Below are positions 49,071 through 58,523 of a stretch of DNA of 64,000 bases, piece by piece (position 1 is the stretch's first letter; every line of letters begins with the position of its first letter). The DNA lies in the NCBI GenBank assembly GCA_963728975.1, contig CAVSMF010000001.1, positions 1,178,001 to 1,242,000 on the forward strand. Direction: 5' to 3'. Under the pieces are notes generated by a model that saw nothing but the letters and a program-made list of their open reading frames with translations, ran no database searches and was not told the origin of the DNA. Source of the stretch: DATFCK01 sp963728975 (GTDB lineage Bacteria; Verrucomicrobiota; Verrucomicrobiia; Chthoniobacterales; UBA10450). The translations under genes were made by a program, and so were the position numbers.

Positions 49071-49934
49071 ATGAAGAACCGCAACGCTAAAGTTTTCGCA
49101 ATAATTCTCGTGACATGTGTCTGTGGCGCTTCGATTCGGTCGGAGCCGGTGGCTCCTGAGACCGGCCCGAGCCCGTCGGCCGCCGCCTCGCCCTCCGCCG
49201 TGGTGGAGCAGGGCGGCGCTGCTCGGATCGAAGTCGGAGATAACCAGGTGACCGGTGCGAACCTGAAACCGTGCACGAACCTTTGGAAAATCACGCAGCA
49301 GCGGCCGGGAGGTCCGGCCCAGGATGTTGGAACCTGGAGCGATTCACTCGAAAAGACCACCTATCACGGTCAGCCGGCGATGAAGAGAACGCAGATAGCC
49401 AAATACACCAAAAAGGATGGTCTTCAGCTAACGTTTGTCAGCGTTTTTGATCCCAAGACGATGGAGCCATTCTCTTTCGACTACGCGCGCACTGACACCG
49501 GCGATGTTCGTCATGTGGTATTTCAGCATGAGACGGTGACCTACCAGCATACGGAATCGAAGGGTGCAAAACCTCAGGAAGAGGCAGCAAAACTTGATCG
49601 CCGCGTTTTCGATTTTTACGGCGGGATGTATGGCCTTCTCATTTCGACTCTTCCGTTAAAAGAGGGATACACTGCCGAGATTCCGACCCTCGATACGAAC
49701 AAAATGAATATCGATTGGGTGCCGGTCCGCGTTAAAGGTCATGAGACGATCGAGGCGGGCCCGGGGAAGAAGGCCGAGACCTGGGTGGTTGAAACGCCGA
49801 CAAAGCTTTACGGCCACATGACTTGGTGGGTCACGAAGCAAGCGCCCTATGTAATCAAAGGAGAGGTAGAGGTTCCCAAGAAGGAAGATGGCTCCGGGGA
49901 AATCGCGGCGATTATCACCTACACCATGGTCTGA
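49071..49934 (+). CDS. Secreted DUF3108-like protein
   Basis: The 287-residue protein starts at ATG 49071 with a signal peptide (MKNRNAKVFAIILVTCVCGA); the open frame before it antiparallels a non-coding region and is rejected. A Pro/Ala/Ser linker (about 28-50) is followed by a beta-rich domain (LWKITQQRPGGPAQDVGTWS, FVSVFDPKTMEPFSFDY, PTKLYGHMTWWVTKQAPYVI) similar to DUF3108/YceI-neighbour periplasmic proteins. The function is unknown. About 230 bases upstream hold no gene. Confidence 0.7.
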   Translation: MKNRNAKVFAIILVTCVCGASIRSEPVAPETGPSPSAAASPSAVVEQGGAARIEVGDNQVTGANLKPCTNLWKITQQRPGGPAQDVGTWSDSLEKTTYHGQPAMKRTQIAKYTKKDGLQLTFVSVFDPKTMEPFSFDYARTDTGDVRHVVFQHETVTYQHTESKGAKPQEEAAKLDRRVFDFYGGMYGLLISTLPLKEGYTAEIPTLDTNKMNIDWVPVRVKGHETIEAGPGKKAETWVVETPTKLYGHMTWWVTKQAPYVIKGEVEVPKKEDGSGEIAAIITYTMV

Positions 49935-50000
49935 GCCGCGGGAATCCGGCTTGCTGGTTAGACGGCGCTGGCTGAGGGGATGAAACCGATCGGCCGATTG

Positions 50001-51035
50001 TTACTTTGTTTCGGAAGCGGGAATCGCCTCTCGCGGGATAACCAACCGGAACAGTTTTTCCGTGCCGCGCAACAGCATGATCGGTGACGGGATTCCAATT
50101 TCCGTTGCAACCAGCTGCTTATGGAGATCGTCGATTGTGGCCACGGGACGGCCTTTGAATCCGACAATGGTATCGCCTTTGCGCAACCCGGCAATGGCCG
50201 CGGGGCTGGCCGGGTCCACTTCCACAATCAGAACACCTTGAGTTTGCGGCAGTTTATGAAAACGGCTTACTCGGGGATGGAGCGGGACATTCTGGCCGGC
50301 CACCCCGATCGAGCTGCGTCGGATCCGGCCTTCCTTGATTAGCCACCCGGCCACAAACTGGGCGGTGTTGCTGGAGATCGCGAAGCAGATTCCCTGGGCG
50401 GGAAGAATGATGGCGGTGTTGACCCCGATCACTTCCCCGGCGCTGTTTAACAGCGGGCCGCCGGAATTTCCCGGATTCAATGCCGCATCGGTCTGGATGA
50501 TCTCGTCCATTAAGCGGCCGGACTCGGATCGCATGGAGCGGCCAAGAGCGCTGACAATTCCGGCCGTGACCGTATGCTGGAAACCGTAAGGAGATCCGAC
50601 TGCCACCGCGACCTGACCGACTCGAATGGTCGAAGAATTAGCCAATCGAAGATGCTGCACATCCAGGGCATCGATTCGAATGACCGCCAGGTCGGTTTCG
50701 GGATCGGTGCCGACAATGCGAGCGGGATAAACCCGGGCGTCATGCAAAGTGACCTCGAGTTCGCGCGCGCCCGCAACCACGTGGCTGTTGGTTAGAATGA
50801 ATCCGTCCCGCGCGATAATGAAACCCGACCCGCCGCCAGGACCGCGACTGCTGGTTAGGCGGATGTTCACCACGCTGGGCGCTGCCCGGCTGGCCACCGC
50901 GGCCACGGTTCTCGAATAGGCGTCGAGAAGGTGATCGTCCTTACCGGCCGACCGTCCCGCGACTGCGGCCGGAAGTTCGTCAGACAAGTCGCCGGCGATC
51001 CCGGGCTCGTCTGGTTCGGAGATGAGAACGCTCAT
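50001..51035 (-). CDS. S1C serine protease with PDZ domain (HtrA/DegP type)
   Basis: A protein of about 344 residues; an ATG codon immediately upstream is also possible. The trypsin-like domain at about 48-235 has His in LTNSHVVAG, Asp in DPETDLAVIRI and Ser in NPGNSGGPL. The PDZ domain at about 250-335 contains GVLIVEVDPASPAAIAGLRK. There is no signal peptide or membrane helix at the N-terminus, unlike classical periplasmic DegP, so it may act in the cytoplasm or need another export route. It follows the SDR gene by 14-17 bases on the same strand, a two-gene operon. Confidence 0.9.
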   Translation of the reverse strand: MSVLISEPDEPGIAGDLSDELPAAVAGRSAGKDDHLLDAYSRTVAAVASRAAPSVVNIRLTSSRGPGGGSGFIIARDGFILTNSHVVAGARELEVTLHDARVYPARIVGTDPETDLAVIRIDALDVQHLRLANSSTIRVGQVAVAVGSPYGFQHTVTAGIVSALGRSMRSESGRLMDEIIQTDAALNPGNSGGPLLNSAGEVIGVNTAIILPAQGICFAISSNTAQFVAGWLIKEGRIRRSSIGVAGQNVPLHPRVSRFHKLPQTQGVLIVEVDPASPAAIAGLRKGDTIVGFKGRPVATIDDLHKQLVATEIGIPSPIMLLRGTEKLFRLVIPREAIPASETK

Positions 51036-51052
51036 CATGTTGGATACTGGCT

Positions 51053-51784
51053 TTACCAGGGAAGAGTTTTTCCCAGGTGAATGTAAGCGCCGCTCGGTCC
51101 ATCCTCACCCAGGGTGGCCAGGGCCACACTCGTTTTCGCGCCCTCGGTTATTTCCATGGTGGCGCCTTCGCCCCCCAAATCCGTTTTCACCCAGCCAGGA
51201 TGGGCGGCGTTTACTTTGATCCTGGAATCTTTCAATTCGTAGGCCAATTGCACGGTGTATGCGTTCACGGCCGATTTCGATACGTCGTAAGCGGGCATTT
51301 TGAAATCGTAGATGGGCGAGCCGGGAGTCGCGTGCAGGGTGATGGAGCCGAGAATACTCGACAGGTTCACGATGCGTCCGGCGTCGCTCTTGCGCAGCAA
51401 CGGCAGGAAAGCCTGGGTGGTCGCGATCACTCCGAAAAGATTCGTATCGAAAGTTCGCCGCCAGATTTCCAACGATTGTTCGCTCACTTTTTTGTTTGGA
51501 TCGTCGAGCATGACCCCGGCATTGTTAATCAGGATATCGAGCCGGCCGAACTGCTGTTCGACCAGGGCGGCGGCTTTGTTGATGCTCTCGGGCTGGGTGA
51601 CATCGATTGCGACGGCCTGGGCTTCGAGATTTTCCTTGCCTAAGGCATCGGCCGCGGCTTTGCCCTTTTTGAGATCGCGCGATCCGATCAGCACGTGAAT
51701 ATTTTGCTTGGCCAGCTGGCGGGCGGTTTCGAGTCCGATGCCTTTATTGGCCCCGGTGATTAATGCGATTTTATTTTTGGTCAT
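51053..51784 (-). CDS. Short-chain dehydrogenase/reductase
   Basis: The 243-residue classical SDR shows the cofactor motif TGANKGIGLETARQL at residues 10-24, NNAGVM at the end of beta-4, the catalytic Ser in NLSSILGSI and the YxxxK motif in YDVSKSAVNAYT. An Arg after the first beta-alpha unit (GSRDLKKG) favours NADPH. Close relatives are carbonyl-reductase-like SDRs of unknown substrate. It is divergent from an Rrf2 regulator, with a perfect palindrome between the two, so it is probably under its control. Confidence 0.92.
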   Translation of the reverse strand: MTKNKIALITGANKGIGLETARQLAKQNIHVLIGSRDLKKGKAAADALGKENLEAQAVAIDVTQPESINKAAALVEQQFGRLDILINNAGVMLDDPNKKVSEQSLEIWRRTFDTNLFGVIATTQAFLPLLRKSDAGRIVNLSSILGSITLHATPGSPIYDFKMPAYDVSKSAVNAYTVQLAYELKDSRIKVNAAHPGWVKTDLGGEGATMEITEGAKTSVALATLGEDGPSGAYIHLGKTLPW

Positions 51785-51837
51785 GGTAACGGTTTGTTCT
51801 TGCCTTGTTGATTGGGGAAAGTAACATCGTTTCTAAA

Positions 51838-51856
51838 TGTAATTATTACAATTACA
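51838..51856. promoter_or_regulatory. Palindromic operator TGTAATT-N5-AATTACA
   Basis: A 19-base perfect inverted repeat, TGTAATTATTACAATTACA, lies between the divergent SDR and Rrf2 genes, 54 bases from the SDR start. A natural Rrf2-dimer site by position and symmetry. Confidence 0.65.
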
Positions 51857-51867
51857 CTTTAGCCGCC

Positions 51868-52299
51868 GTGGTCAATCAACAATTTACCTTCGCCGCGCAC
51901 ATCCTGGTTGCCCTGGCTTTCGCTAAAAAAATCGTCGATTCCCGGACCCTGGCAGCAAGCGTCGGCACCAATCCGGTCGTTGTCCGGCGGCTCCTCCTCG
52001 ACCTCCGCCGCGCCGGATTAATCCGGACTTTCCCGGGCAAGTACGGCGGGGCCGAGCTTCTGAGAAAACCCGAGCGTATCACCCTGCTCGACATTTACCA
52101 GGCGGTCCAGCCCCAGCCGGTTATTTCGGTGAGCAAACGTAAGTCGTTCAGACGGTGCCCGGTAAGTTGCAACATAAAACCAATCATGAGCCGGGTCGCC
52201 GAGGCCGCCGAAAACGCCGTTCGCCGGCAACTGCGAACGATCACCCTAAAAGAAATTGTGCGTCAAATCCCGGAAAGCCGCCGGCGGCGACAGGTTTGA
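51868..52299 (+). CDS. Rrf2-family transcriptional regulator
   Basis: A 143-residue winged-helix protein from GTG 51868 (MVNQQFTFAAHILVALAF); the ATG at 51805 would put the palindrome inside the gene and is less likely. The HTH covers SRTLAASVGTNPVVVRRLLL, with the wing TFPGKYGGAELLRKPERI. The sensor end has only RRCPVSCNIKP (two Cys four apart), not the three-Cys cluster of IscR/NsrR, so it may sense thiol stress or electrophiles, as YwnA-like members do. It is divergent from an SDR gene and probably represses it. Confidence 0.88.
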   Translation: MVNQQFTFAAHILVALAFAKKIVDSRTLAASVGTNPVVVRRLLLDLRRAGLIRTFPGKYGGAELLRKPERITLLDIYQAVQPQPVISVSKRKSFRRCPVSCNIKPIMSRVAEAAENAVRRQLRTITLKEIVRQIPESRRRRQV

Positions 52300-52323
52300 G
52301 AAACAAGGAACGGCCGGCAGAGA

Positions 52324-52364
52324 CTGTCCGGCAAAATGCCGGACAGAGCGGGCTGCAAGCCCGC
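52324..52364. terminator. Two adjacent hairpins between convergent genes
   Basis: Hairpin 1 is CTGTCCGGC-AAAAT-GCCGGACAG (52324-52346, 9-bp perfect stem). Hairpin 2 is GCGGGCT-GCA-AGCCCGC (52348-52364). No T-tract follows. The position between two convergent stops fits a bidirectional terminator or a REP-type repeat. Confidence 0.5.
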
Positions 52365-52380
52365 GCTCCCCGCTCGCTCG

Positions 52381-53604
52381 CTAGCTATCCGCCCACAGCC
52401 CAAGCGCTGCTCGCGGATCACGCCCGAATTTGAAGCCGGCCAGCGGCAAGGTTGGGTCCACATTCCTGGCCAGCGCTAACACCTGAAAACTTCGGCCCAG
52501 CATTTCAGGATGGAGCAGGGTTTGCAAAGCCCGGCGCGATTTGGCGTCGGCAGGATCCAGCAGCTGCGGCCATTGGGAGATAATCCCGGTCAGGAAATGA
52601 TGTTGATCGGCAAATCCGGTGAGCAGGAATTTTCGTTCCTGGGCGCGTTCGACGAGGCTGGTCCATTCGACATGCGCGCTAATGTCGCAGTTTCCAATTT
52701 CGGAAAAGGGCGAGGCGATCCGATGATGCCGGGCCCGGCACTGGAGAGTGCCGGCGGTTCGGTGGGAGGCGTAAAAGTCCGGGCGCGCGAATCCGTAATC
52801 AACCGTCAGAACAAAGCCGCGCTCCAACCTGGTCGAGATCCGATCGATCCAACGAAGCGCTTCGAGATTGACTTCGGTTTGATAAGCCGGCGCGTTCTCC
52901 TGCTTGGCCGGCCGTGACGGCAAGGCTCCCGCAATCCGTTTCACATGCTGCTCAAGCTCCGGTTCCACAATCGGTTGGTGCACGAAAACAAAGCGATCGC
53001 CATCGAGGCCGACACAAAGCTCGTCCCAATCAGGCTGAGCACGCTCGTTCGTACCGGGCGCGAGCGCCGGCGATCCGATCAGATGAACCGGCATCGCATC
53101 GAGCAGCTCATTGGAAAAATGAATTCCGGTAAAGGGGGCGAGCGCCTCGACTGAGGCCGGCCAATCCACTCGGGCCCCAAATTCAGATAGCGCGCGCGAT
53201 TGCTGTTCTCGTAAAGCTGCAAACGGTTCGACGATGCGGTAGTGGACATGTTGAAAAAACTCAGGCCAACCGATCTGCATCGCTTGCAGCGCATCCTGGG
53301 CGAACGCACCGGAGTGCGCGCCCTGCTCGACAATGACAAAATGCTCCGGTTTTCCGAGCTGTTCCCACATTTCGCCAAATTGCGCCGCCAGCAGTTTTCC
53401 GAAGAGAGGGCCGACACTGACATTGGTGAAGTAATCGCCTTTGCGTCCCAACACAGCGCGACCAGTGCTGTAATAACCTTGGGTGGGATGATACAGGGCC
53501 TGGTCCATGAACCAGGCGAAAGAAACCGGACCGCGCGACCTGATTTCGTCGCGGATCAATTCCGACAGGGCAGGTGAAGAAGCGGGGTTCACGTCCGGAA
53601 ACAT
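52381..53604 (-). CDS. MidA/NDUFAF7-family SAM-dependent methyltransferase
   Basis: A 407-residue protein from the internal ATG 53604 (MFPDVNPASS). It belongs to the DUF185/MidA family: PVSFAWFMDQALYHPTQGYY, KGDYFTNVSVGPLFGKLLAA, FVIVEQGAHSGAFAQDAL (the SAM loop), IHFSNELLDAMPVHLI and FVLTVDYGFA. Human NDUFAF7 methylates an arginine of respiratory complex I; bacterial substrates are not well known. In the SAM loop E-x-G-A-H-S-G the usual 'GAGxG' is changed to GAHSG. No operon partner is evident. Confidence 0.9.
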   Translation of the reverse strand: MFPDVNPASSPALSELIRDEIRSRGPVSFAWFMDQALYHPTQGYYSTGRAVLGRKGDYFTNVSVGPLFGKLLAAQFGEMWEQLGKPEHFVIVEQGAHSGAFAQDALQAMQIGWPEFFQHVHYRIVEPFAALREQQSRALSEFGARVDWPASVEALAPFTGIHFSNELLDAMPVHLIGSPALAPGTNERAQPDWDELCVGLDGDRFVFVHQPIVEPELEQHVKRIAGALPSRPAKQENAPAYQTEVNLEALRWIDRISTRLERGFVLTVDYGFARPDFYASHRTAGTLQCRARHHRIASPFSEIGNCDISAHVEWTSLVERAQERKFLLTGFADQHHFLTGIISQWPQLLDPADAKSRRALQTLLHPEMLGRSFQVLALARNVDPTLPLAGFKFGRDPRAALGLWADS

Positions 53605-53670
53605 CCGCCATCGGGCGCCTGACATCCAGGACTCGGCAACTCGATATCTCTCGCTTTCAGAAACAGAGGA

Positions 53671-53748
53671 TTGCCCACGAAACAGACGAAAAATACGAAA
53701 ACGAAGGAGGGGTTAACCTTTAGTTTGTTTCGTGTGTTTCGTGGGCAA
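53671..53748. repeat. CACGAAA-type palindromic repeat
   Basis: Perfect 14-bp arms, TTGCCCACGAAACA (53671-53684) and its complement (53735-53748), enclose a loop that itself contains degenerate ACGAAA units. The element fills most of the 235-base gap between the divergent MidA and PBP genes. It probably belongs to the CACGAAA repeat family of such genomes. Confidence 0.7.
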
Positions 53749-53839
53749 GAATGAGCTTTGCCCGAATCTTGGGCGTTGAGCATTGGGCGTTTCCCCCCTA
53801 AATTGCGCGACCCCTTTGCGCTTCAGCCGTAAATTGAGA

Positions 53840-56525
53840 ATGCCGGTTACATACATCAGTCCTCCATTGCGGAACCGGTACCGGCCACCGTGGTATGCGC
53901 GCCCGCAATTCTATGTCCCGGCCGCAATCGCGGTCGTGCTCCTGGGAGTCCTGGCCATTTACGGCGCAAGGATGGCTTCCGATCTTCGAGCGGAGGCGGC
54001 TACTTTCGATCTTTCCAAGCTCGAGCAGATGGAATCAGCCAGCGTCATTCTCGATCGGAACGGCAAAATCTTTGGCCAGATCTATGTCGAAAATCGCGAA
54101 ACAATTCCCTATTACCAGTTGCCGCGCGATCTGATCAACGCCGTTGTGGCGGTTGAAGATTCCAAATTCTACGAGCACCACGGATACGATTTGCTCGGGA
54201 TCATCCGGGCGGCATTGAAAAACATTGTTGCCGGCCATATCCGGCAGGGGGCAAGCACCATCACCCAGCAACTGGCCCGCAACAGTTTCTCGCTCAAGGA
54301 AAAAACCATTCGCCGCAAGCTGCTGGAAATCTTTCTGGCCCGTCGAATCGAAGACCAGTTCAACAAACAGAAGATCATGGAGTTGTACTTGAACCGGATC
54401 TACTTCGGCGGCGGATTGTATGGCGCGGAAGCCGCCGCCCGCGGTTATTTTTCGAAGCCGGCCCGGGAGATGTCGTTGGGCGAATGTGCGACCCTGGCCG
54501 GTTTGATCAAAAGCCCGAACAAACTATCGCCCTGGACGGACAAAGAGGCGTCGCGCGAGGCCCGGAATTACGCGCTGGGCCGGATGCGCGATCTTGGATT
54601 TATCAGTGCGCAAAAATGCGCGGAGACTCGGGCTCAGGACCTGGTAATTGGGAACCGGCAAAACGCCAAGGGGCAAAATTATGCGGTGGATTACATTCGC
54701 CAGCAGGTAATTGCCACCGTGGGGTGGGATCGGGCCAAGAACGAAGGGTTCCGGATTCACACCACCATCGATGCCGGTTTGCAAAAGGCGGCCGAGGAGT
54801 CGTTGCACAGGAGCCTGGACCGGGCTGAACAGCATCCCGGCTATGACCATCAAACCTATGCGCAGTACGTGGCCAATTTGAAGAACGCGAAATCGAATGG
54901 GGAAAGTTCGACTCCGCCAGCGCCTGAATATCTGCAAGGCGCAGTGATCGCGCTCGACAATCAAACCGGCGGAATTCTGGCCCTGGTGGGGGGCCGCGAT
55001 TTCGAGCATAACCAATACGATCGCGCGCTCCAGGCAAAGCGGCCCGCCGGCACGGCCATGAAACCGTTTGTTTACGCCGCAGCTTTTGAGGACGGCATGT
55101 ATCCCGGGACGGTGGTGGAAGACTCGCCCCTGGACAATCGCGCGGTCATGATCGGGGGTACCACCGGAATTTTGGGGGAATGGGGACCGGAGAGCGCCGA
55201 CAACCGTTACCAAGGCGCGATCACGGCGCGGGAGGCGCTGGCCAGGTCGAAAAACGGGGCGACCGTTCGGCTCGGCATGGATGCCGGGCTCGATAATGTT
55301 CTTCGGCTCTGCCGCGCGGCCGGCATCCACTCACAACTTCGGCCCTATCCGGCCACCTTCCTCGGGAGCAGCGAAGTGACGCTGGGCGAGCTGGCCCTGG
55401 CTTACACGATTTTCCCTAACGGTGGTTCCCGGCCGAGCGGCATCCATATCCTGGACCGAATCGAAGAAAAGGACGGCACCATCTGGCATGCGCAACGCGA
55501 ATCCCATCAGGATAAAGTGATCAAACCCGAGATCGCTTACGAAGTTCATTCCTGCCTGGTGGATGCGCTCAACTCCGGCACCGGCAAAGCGGCCCGGACG
55601 GAATACGGGTTGCGTAAATTTCCGGCTGCGGGAAAAACCGGCACCGCCTACGATTTTACCGACGCCCTGTTTGTCGGTTACGACAGCGCCATTACCTGCG
55701 CGGTTTGGGCCGGATTCGACAAGCCGCAAAAAATCTATCGCGGCGCTTTTGGTCACGTGATCGCATTACCGGTTTGGGTGGACGTGATGAATGCGTCGGT
55801 TGACCGGTATCCGCCCCGGGAAATCGCCCGGCCGCGGGATCTGAAGAAAGTCGAGATTTGCTCGCGCTCCGGACTTGCTGGCCACCGACCGTTGCTACGA
55901 CACCATCAAAGGCCCAAACGGCGCGCCGGTTCAGCATCGCACAACTTATATGGAGATCGGCACCCCCGCCCAACTGCCGACTGCTCCCTGCAACGTCCAT
56001 GGCGAAGCGCACACGCGTCTGGTCGAAGAAGAAAAGGAGAGCGAATTTCCCCGGGCCGCTTCGGCGGTGAATCTCAACGAGGTCCGGCCGGTTATTCCCA
56101 AGGGGCCGACTTTGCTCGCGAAAAAGGACCCCTACAATTCAACCGGCGCAACCGCCCAGCCGACCCCGCTGCCGACTCCTCAACTCCAACCACAAACAGC
56201 GCAATCATTTCAAACTCAGCCACCGCCCCAACTTCAGGAAACGCCTTCGGCCGTGGCGAAACCGCCGGAACCCGGTGCGCCGATCATGAAAGCGATCCCG
56301 GTTGCGCCGCAGGAAACGGTTCCGGTTCAGGGACAACAACAGGCGCCGCCGCTCCAGGCCCAGCCGGCACTGCCGATTGAGCCGCAGAAAGCAATCCCCG
56401 TCCAACCGGAGAACTCCCCCGCTGAAATTCGCAAAGCTGTTCCAGTGGGCCCATTGGACGAAGTTCCGGATGAGTCACTGCTCAAGGCGGCGACTCCCCC
56501 TCCGGCCGACCTTGACCACGAGTGA
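53840..56525 (+). CDS. Class A penicillin-binding protein (PBP1A type), single-base frameshift near the end
   Basis: A bifunctional peptidoglycan synthase. One transmembrane helix at about residues 28-48 is followed by the GT51 glycosyltransferase with AVEDSKFYEHHGYDLLGIIR, GASTITQQLARNSF and KKIMELYLNRIYFGGG-like segments. The transpeptidase follows with SKNG (SxN) and AGKTGTAYDF (KTG). The first motif reads AGTAMKPF: T405-A-M-K408, so Thr replaces the usual nucleophile Ser. At about 55870 the frame ...CSRSGL must skip one base to continue as LATDRCYDTIKGPNG; after that a Pro-rich tail runs to 56525, where the stop overlaps the next start (GTGA). Without the correction the frame ends at 56380. 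ATG 53840 is chosen as start. Confidence 0.88.
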
Positions 56526-57562
56526 GCAATCAAACCGGCGGGGCCTTCAAGCTGACGGTGCTGAATCCAGGCGGCCGTGATCTGGCCCAATATTTTGACC
56601 AGCCGGTGGTCCCCGGTTCCAAGGCGCATCCCCCGGTCAATTTCCATGCCTTTGCCGCTTGCACCCGCGGCGTGTTTCACCGCGAGATCAAACAAGCGCT
56701 GGCGGAAAAAACTCCGGTGCTGTTACTGCTGCGGGGCAATTTCAAGGCCTCGCTTCGTGCGCTGCTCGAATGCCGGAAACAGAAACGGACCGCCGTCGTT
56801 TCTCTCAAGGAAGCGGGATCGCATCAGGTCGCCGAACAGCTGGCCAATCCGGCAACGCTTTCAACATTTCTTCAGATCGTTGCCAAAGCCGCCGGATGCA
56901 TCGCCACTACGCCGGAAACAGCCGAAATATACCGGAGCATCCGCGGTAAAGCGGACCCCGAGACCGTGGCCTTTATTCCAACGCCGTATCCGTTGGAAGA
57001 CCGGAACTGGGATTTTTCAGTTACTCCGGACAAGCAATCGGGAATTTTTGTCGGGACACGAGAATGGAATGTTCCTTCGCGGAATCATTTCGCAGCTCTT
57101 CTTCTGGCCAGAGAGCTGTGCCAAACCACGGGCGAACCGGTGACCGTTTTCAATCTTGATGGCCGCAAAGGAGCCATGCTTTTGGCCGCGCTCGACTTTC
57201 CTGGCGGCAAATTACGGGTGTTGGAAAAGAAAAAGCCTTACCCCGATTACCTGGGTGAAGTGGCAAAACACAAGATTGTGTTACAACTGGATCGCAGCCA
57301 CGTTCCGGGGCAGGTGGCCGGAGACGCTCTTCTTTGCCGCACCATCTGTGTGGGAGGAAATGGCGCGGTCGAACAAATTGCTTTCCCCAAAACCTGTGGA
57401 ACAGCGCGATCCATCAGCGAGATCGGCGCAATTGCAAAGGAATTGCTGACCAACTCTAACGCCAGGGGCACAGTCTTTATCGAATCGCAGTGGCGGTCGA
57501 TGGAGCGGCTTTCCTTTGAAGCGGTGCGCAAACAGCTCTCCCAATTTTTTGGGAAGCTGTAG
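56522..57562 (+). CDS. Conserved protein of unknown function, possibly glycosyltransferase-like
   Basis: The 346-residue protein starts at the GTG of a GTGA overlap with the corrected PBP gene, so it is coupled to cell-wall synthesis genes. It has no signal peptide. It looks like a two-domain alpha/beta protein: an N-terminal part with TPVLLLLRGNFKASLRALLE, a linker and a C-terminal half with SGIFVGTREWNVPSRNHFAA. This resembles the hinge and nucleotide-binding half of GT-B glycosyltransferases, but I cannot confirm a family. Confidence 0.6.
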   Translation: MSNQTGGAFKLTVLNPGGRDLAQYFDQPVVPGSKAHPPVNFHAFAACTRGVFHREIKQALAEKTPVLLLLRGNFKASLRALLECRKQKRTAVVSLKEAGSHQVAEQLANPATLSTFLQIVAKAAGCIATTPETAEIYRSIRGKADPETVAFIPTPYPLEDRNWDFSVTPDKQSGIFVGTREWNVPSRNHFAALLLARELCQTTGEPVTVFNLDGRKGAMLLAALDFPGGKLRVLEKKKPYPDYLGEVAKHKIVLQLDRSHVPGQVAGDALLCRTICVGGNGAVEQIAFPKTCGTARSISEIGAIAKELLTNSNARGTVFIESQWRSMERLSFEAVRKQLSQFFGKL

Positions 57563-57634
57563 AACAACAGCCGGGCTTGATGGCCTCAGCTGCCAGGCCG
57601 GATAATCGGCCCAGGGCAAAGGCGATCTATCGGC

Positions 57635-57976
57635 CTATCGCCGCTGACGATTGGCTTCGTCGATCGCGAGATACTCCAGCCGTGGCGGACTGAAAGTGTC
57701 CAGAACATCGGTTTCAGCAATCGTCTCCACTCCATGGGGAGTGTTGCCGGCCAAATAATAGGAGTCGCCGGCGACGAGTTCGTGCGCTGTGCCATCGACA
57801 ATCAATTTCATGCGCCCGGAAAGGATGTGCACGACCTGCTCCTGGGGATGCTGGTGCTCCGGCATGGTGCTGCCTGCTTCCAAGTGAGCCACCATTTGGT
57901 ACATTGTTTTTCCACTAGTGACCGTCCTCCGCTTGATGCCGGGACAAATCTCGATCCAAGGATTTTCGTTCTTCAT
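57635..57976 (-). CDS. Small cupin-domain protein
   Basis: A single-cupin protein of 113 residues from ATG 57976; upstream frame is repeat-like. The two cupin motifs are visible: MPEHQHPQEQVVHILSGRMK (motif 1, metal-binding His, Gln and His) and GDSYYLAGNTPHGVETI (motif 2). It probably binds a metal and a small ligand, for example as a sugar or quercetinase-like enzyme or an auxiliary sensor. The substrate is unknown. Confidence 0.82.
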   Translation of the reverse strand: MKNENPWIEICPGIKRRTVTSGKTMYQMVAHLEAGSTMPEHQHPQEQVVHILSGRMKLIVDGTAHELVAGDSYYLAGNTPHGVETIAETDVLDTFSPPRLEYLAIDEANRQRR

Positions 57977-58091
57977 GATCTTAAGGGTGAAAAGGGACCC
58001 GGGAATTGTAGGGCGTTTCTGCTTGCCACGCCATAGCTCGCGAAGGCGGGTGAAACGCCAACCGTTGTTCATGGCGTTCAGTCCAGGCCGC

Positions 58092-58523
58092 CTACACTTC
58101 CATCCGGAAGTGATACGAGGAAATATTCATGCGTTTAACCAGGTAGAAACGATGGGCGTCGAAACGCTGCACTCCGGAATCGAGCTCCAGGTTTTCGCAG
58201 CCCTGCGATCGAGCTTGTTCCAGCAGCCAGTCGAACAATTGCCCGCCATAACCCCGCGAGCGATCCTGTTCCCGGCAGATGAGATCGTCCACATACAGGA
58301 ACTTGCCTGAAACCAGCGATTCCAGAAATCGATAACCGGTGACTGCGCGCACTTGCGCATCATCTTCCAAAAAGGCCAGCAAGTACCCCTCCTTTTGCTG
58401 GCGTCTTACCCGATCCACAAAAGCCTGGGCATCGTCGAACTGGGGACGCAGTTCTCGCATGACGGGATGGCAACGCTCGATCTCGTCTTCCGAAGCGGCG
58501 ATGGCGATCCGGGAGGAAGTCAT
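58092..58523 (-). CDS. GNAT-family N-acetyltransferase
   Basis: A 143-residue GNAT. Motif A for acetyl-CoA is DLICREQDRSRGYGGQLFDW (R/Q-x-x-G-x-G/A), followed by QARSQGCENLELDSGVQRFD. Its ATG overlaps the stop of the upstream glycosyltransferase (ATGA at 58520-58523), so the two are translated together. The acceptor substrate is unknown; one possibility is a sugar amine attached by the partner. Confidence 0.87.
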   Translation of the reverse strand: MTSSRIAIAASEDEIERCHPVMRELRPQFDDAQAFVDRVRRQQKEGYLLAFLEDDAQVRAVTGYRFLESLVSGKFLYVDDLICREQDRSRGYGGQLFDWLLEQARSQGCENLELDSGVQRFDAHRFYLVKRMNISSYHFRMEV

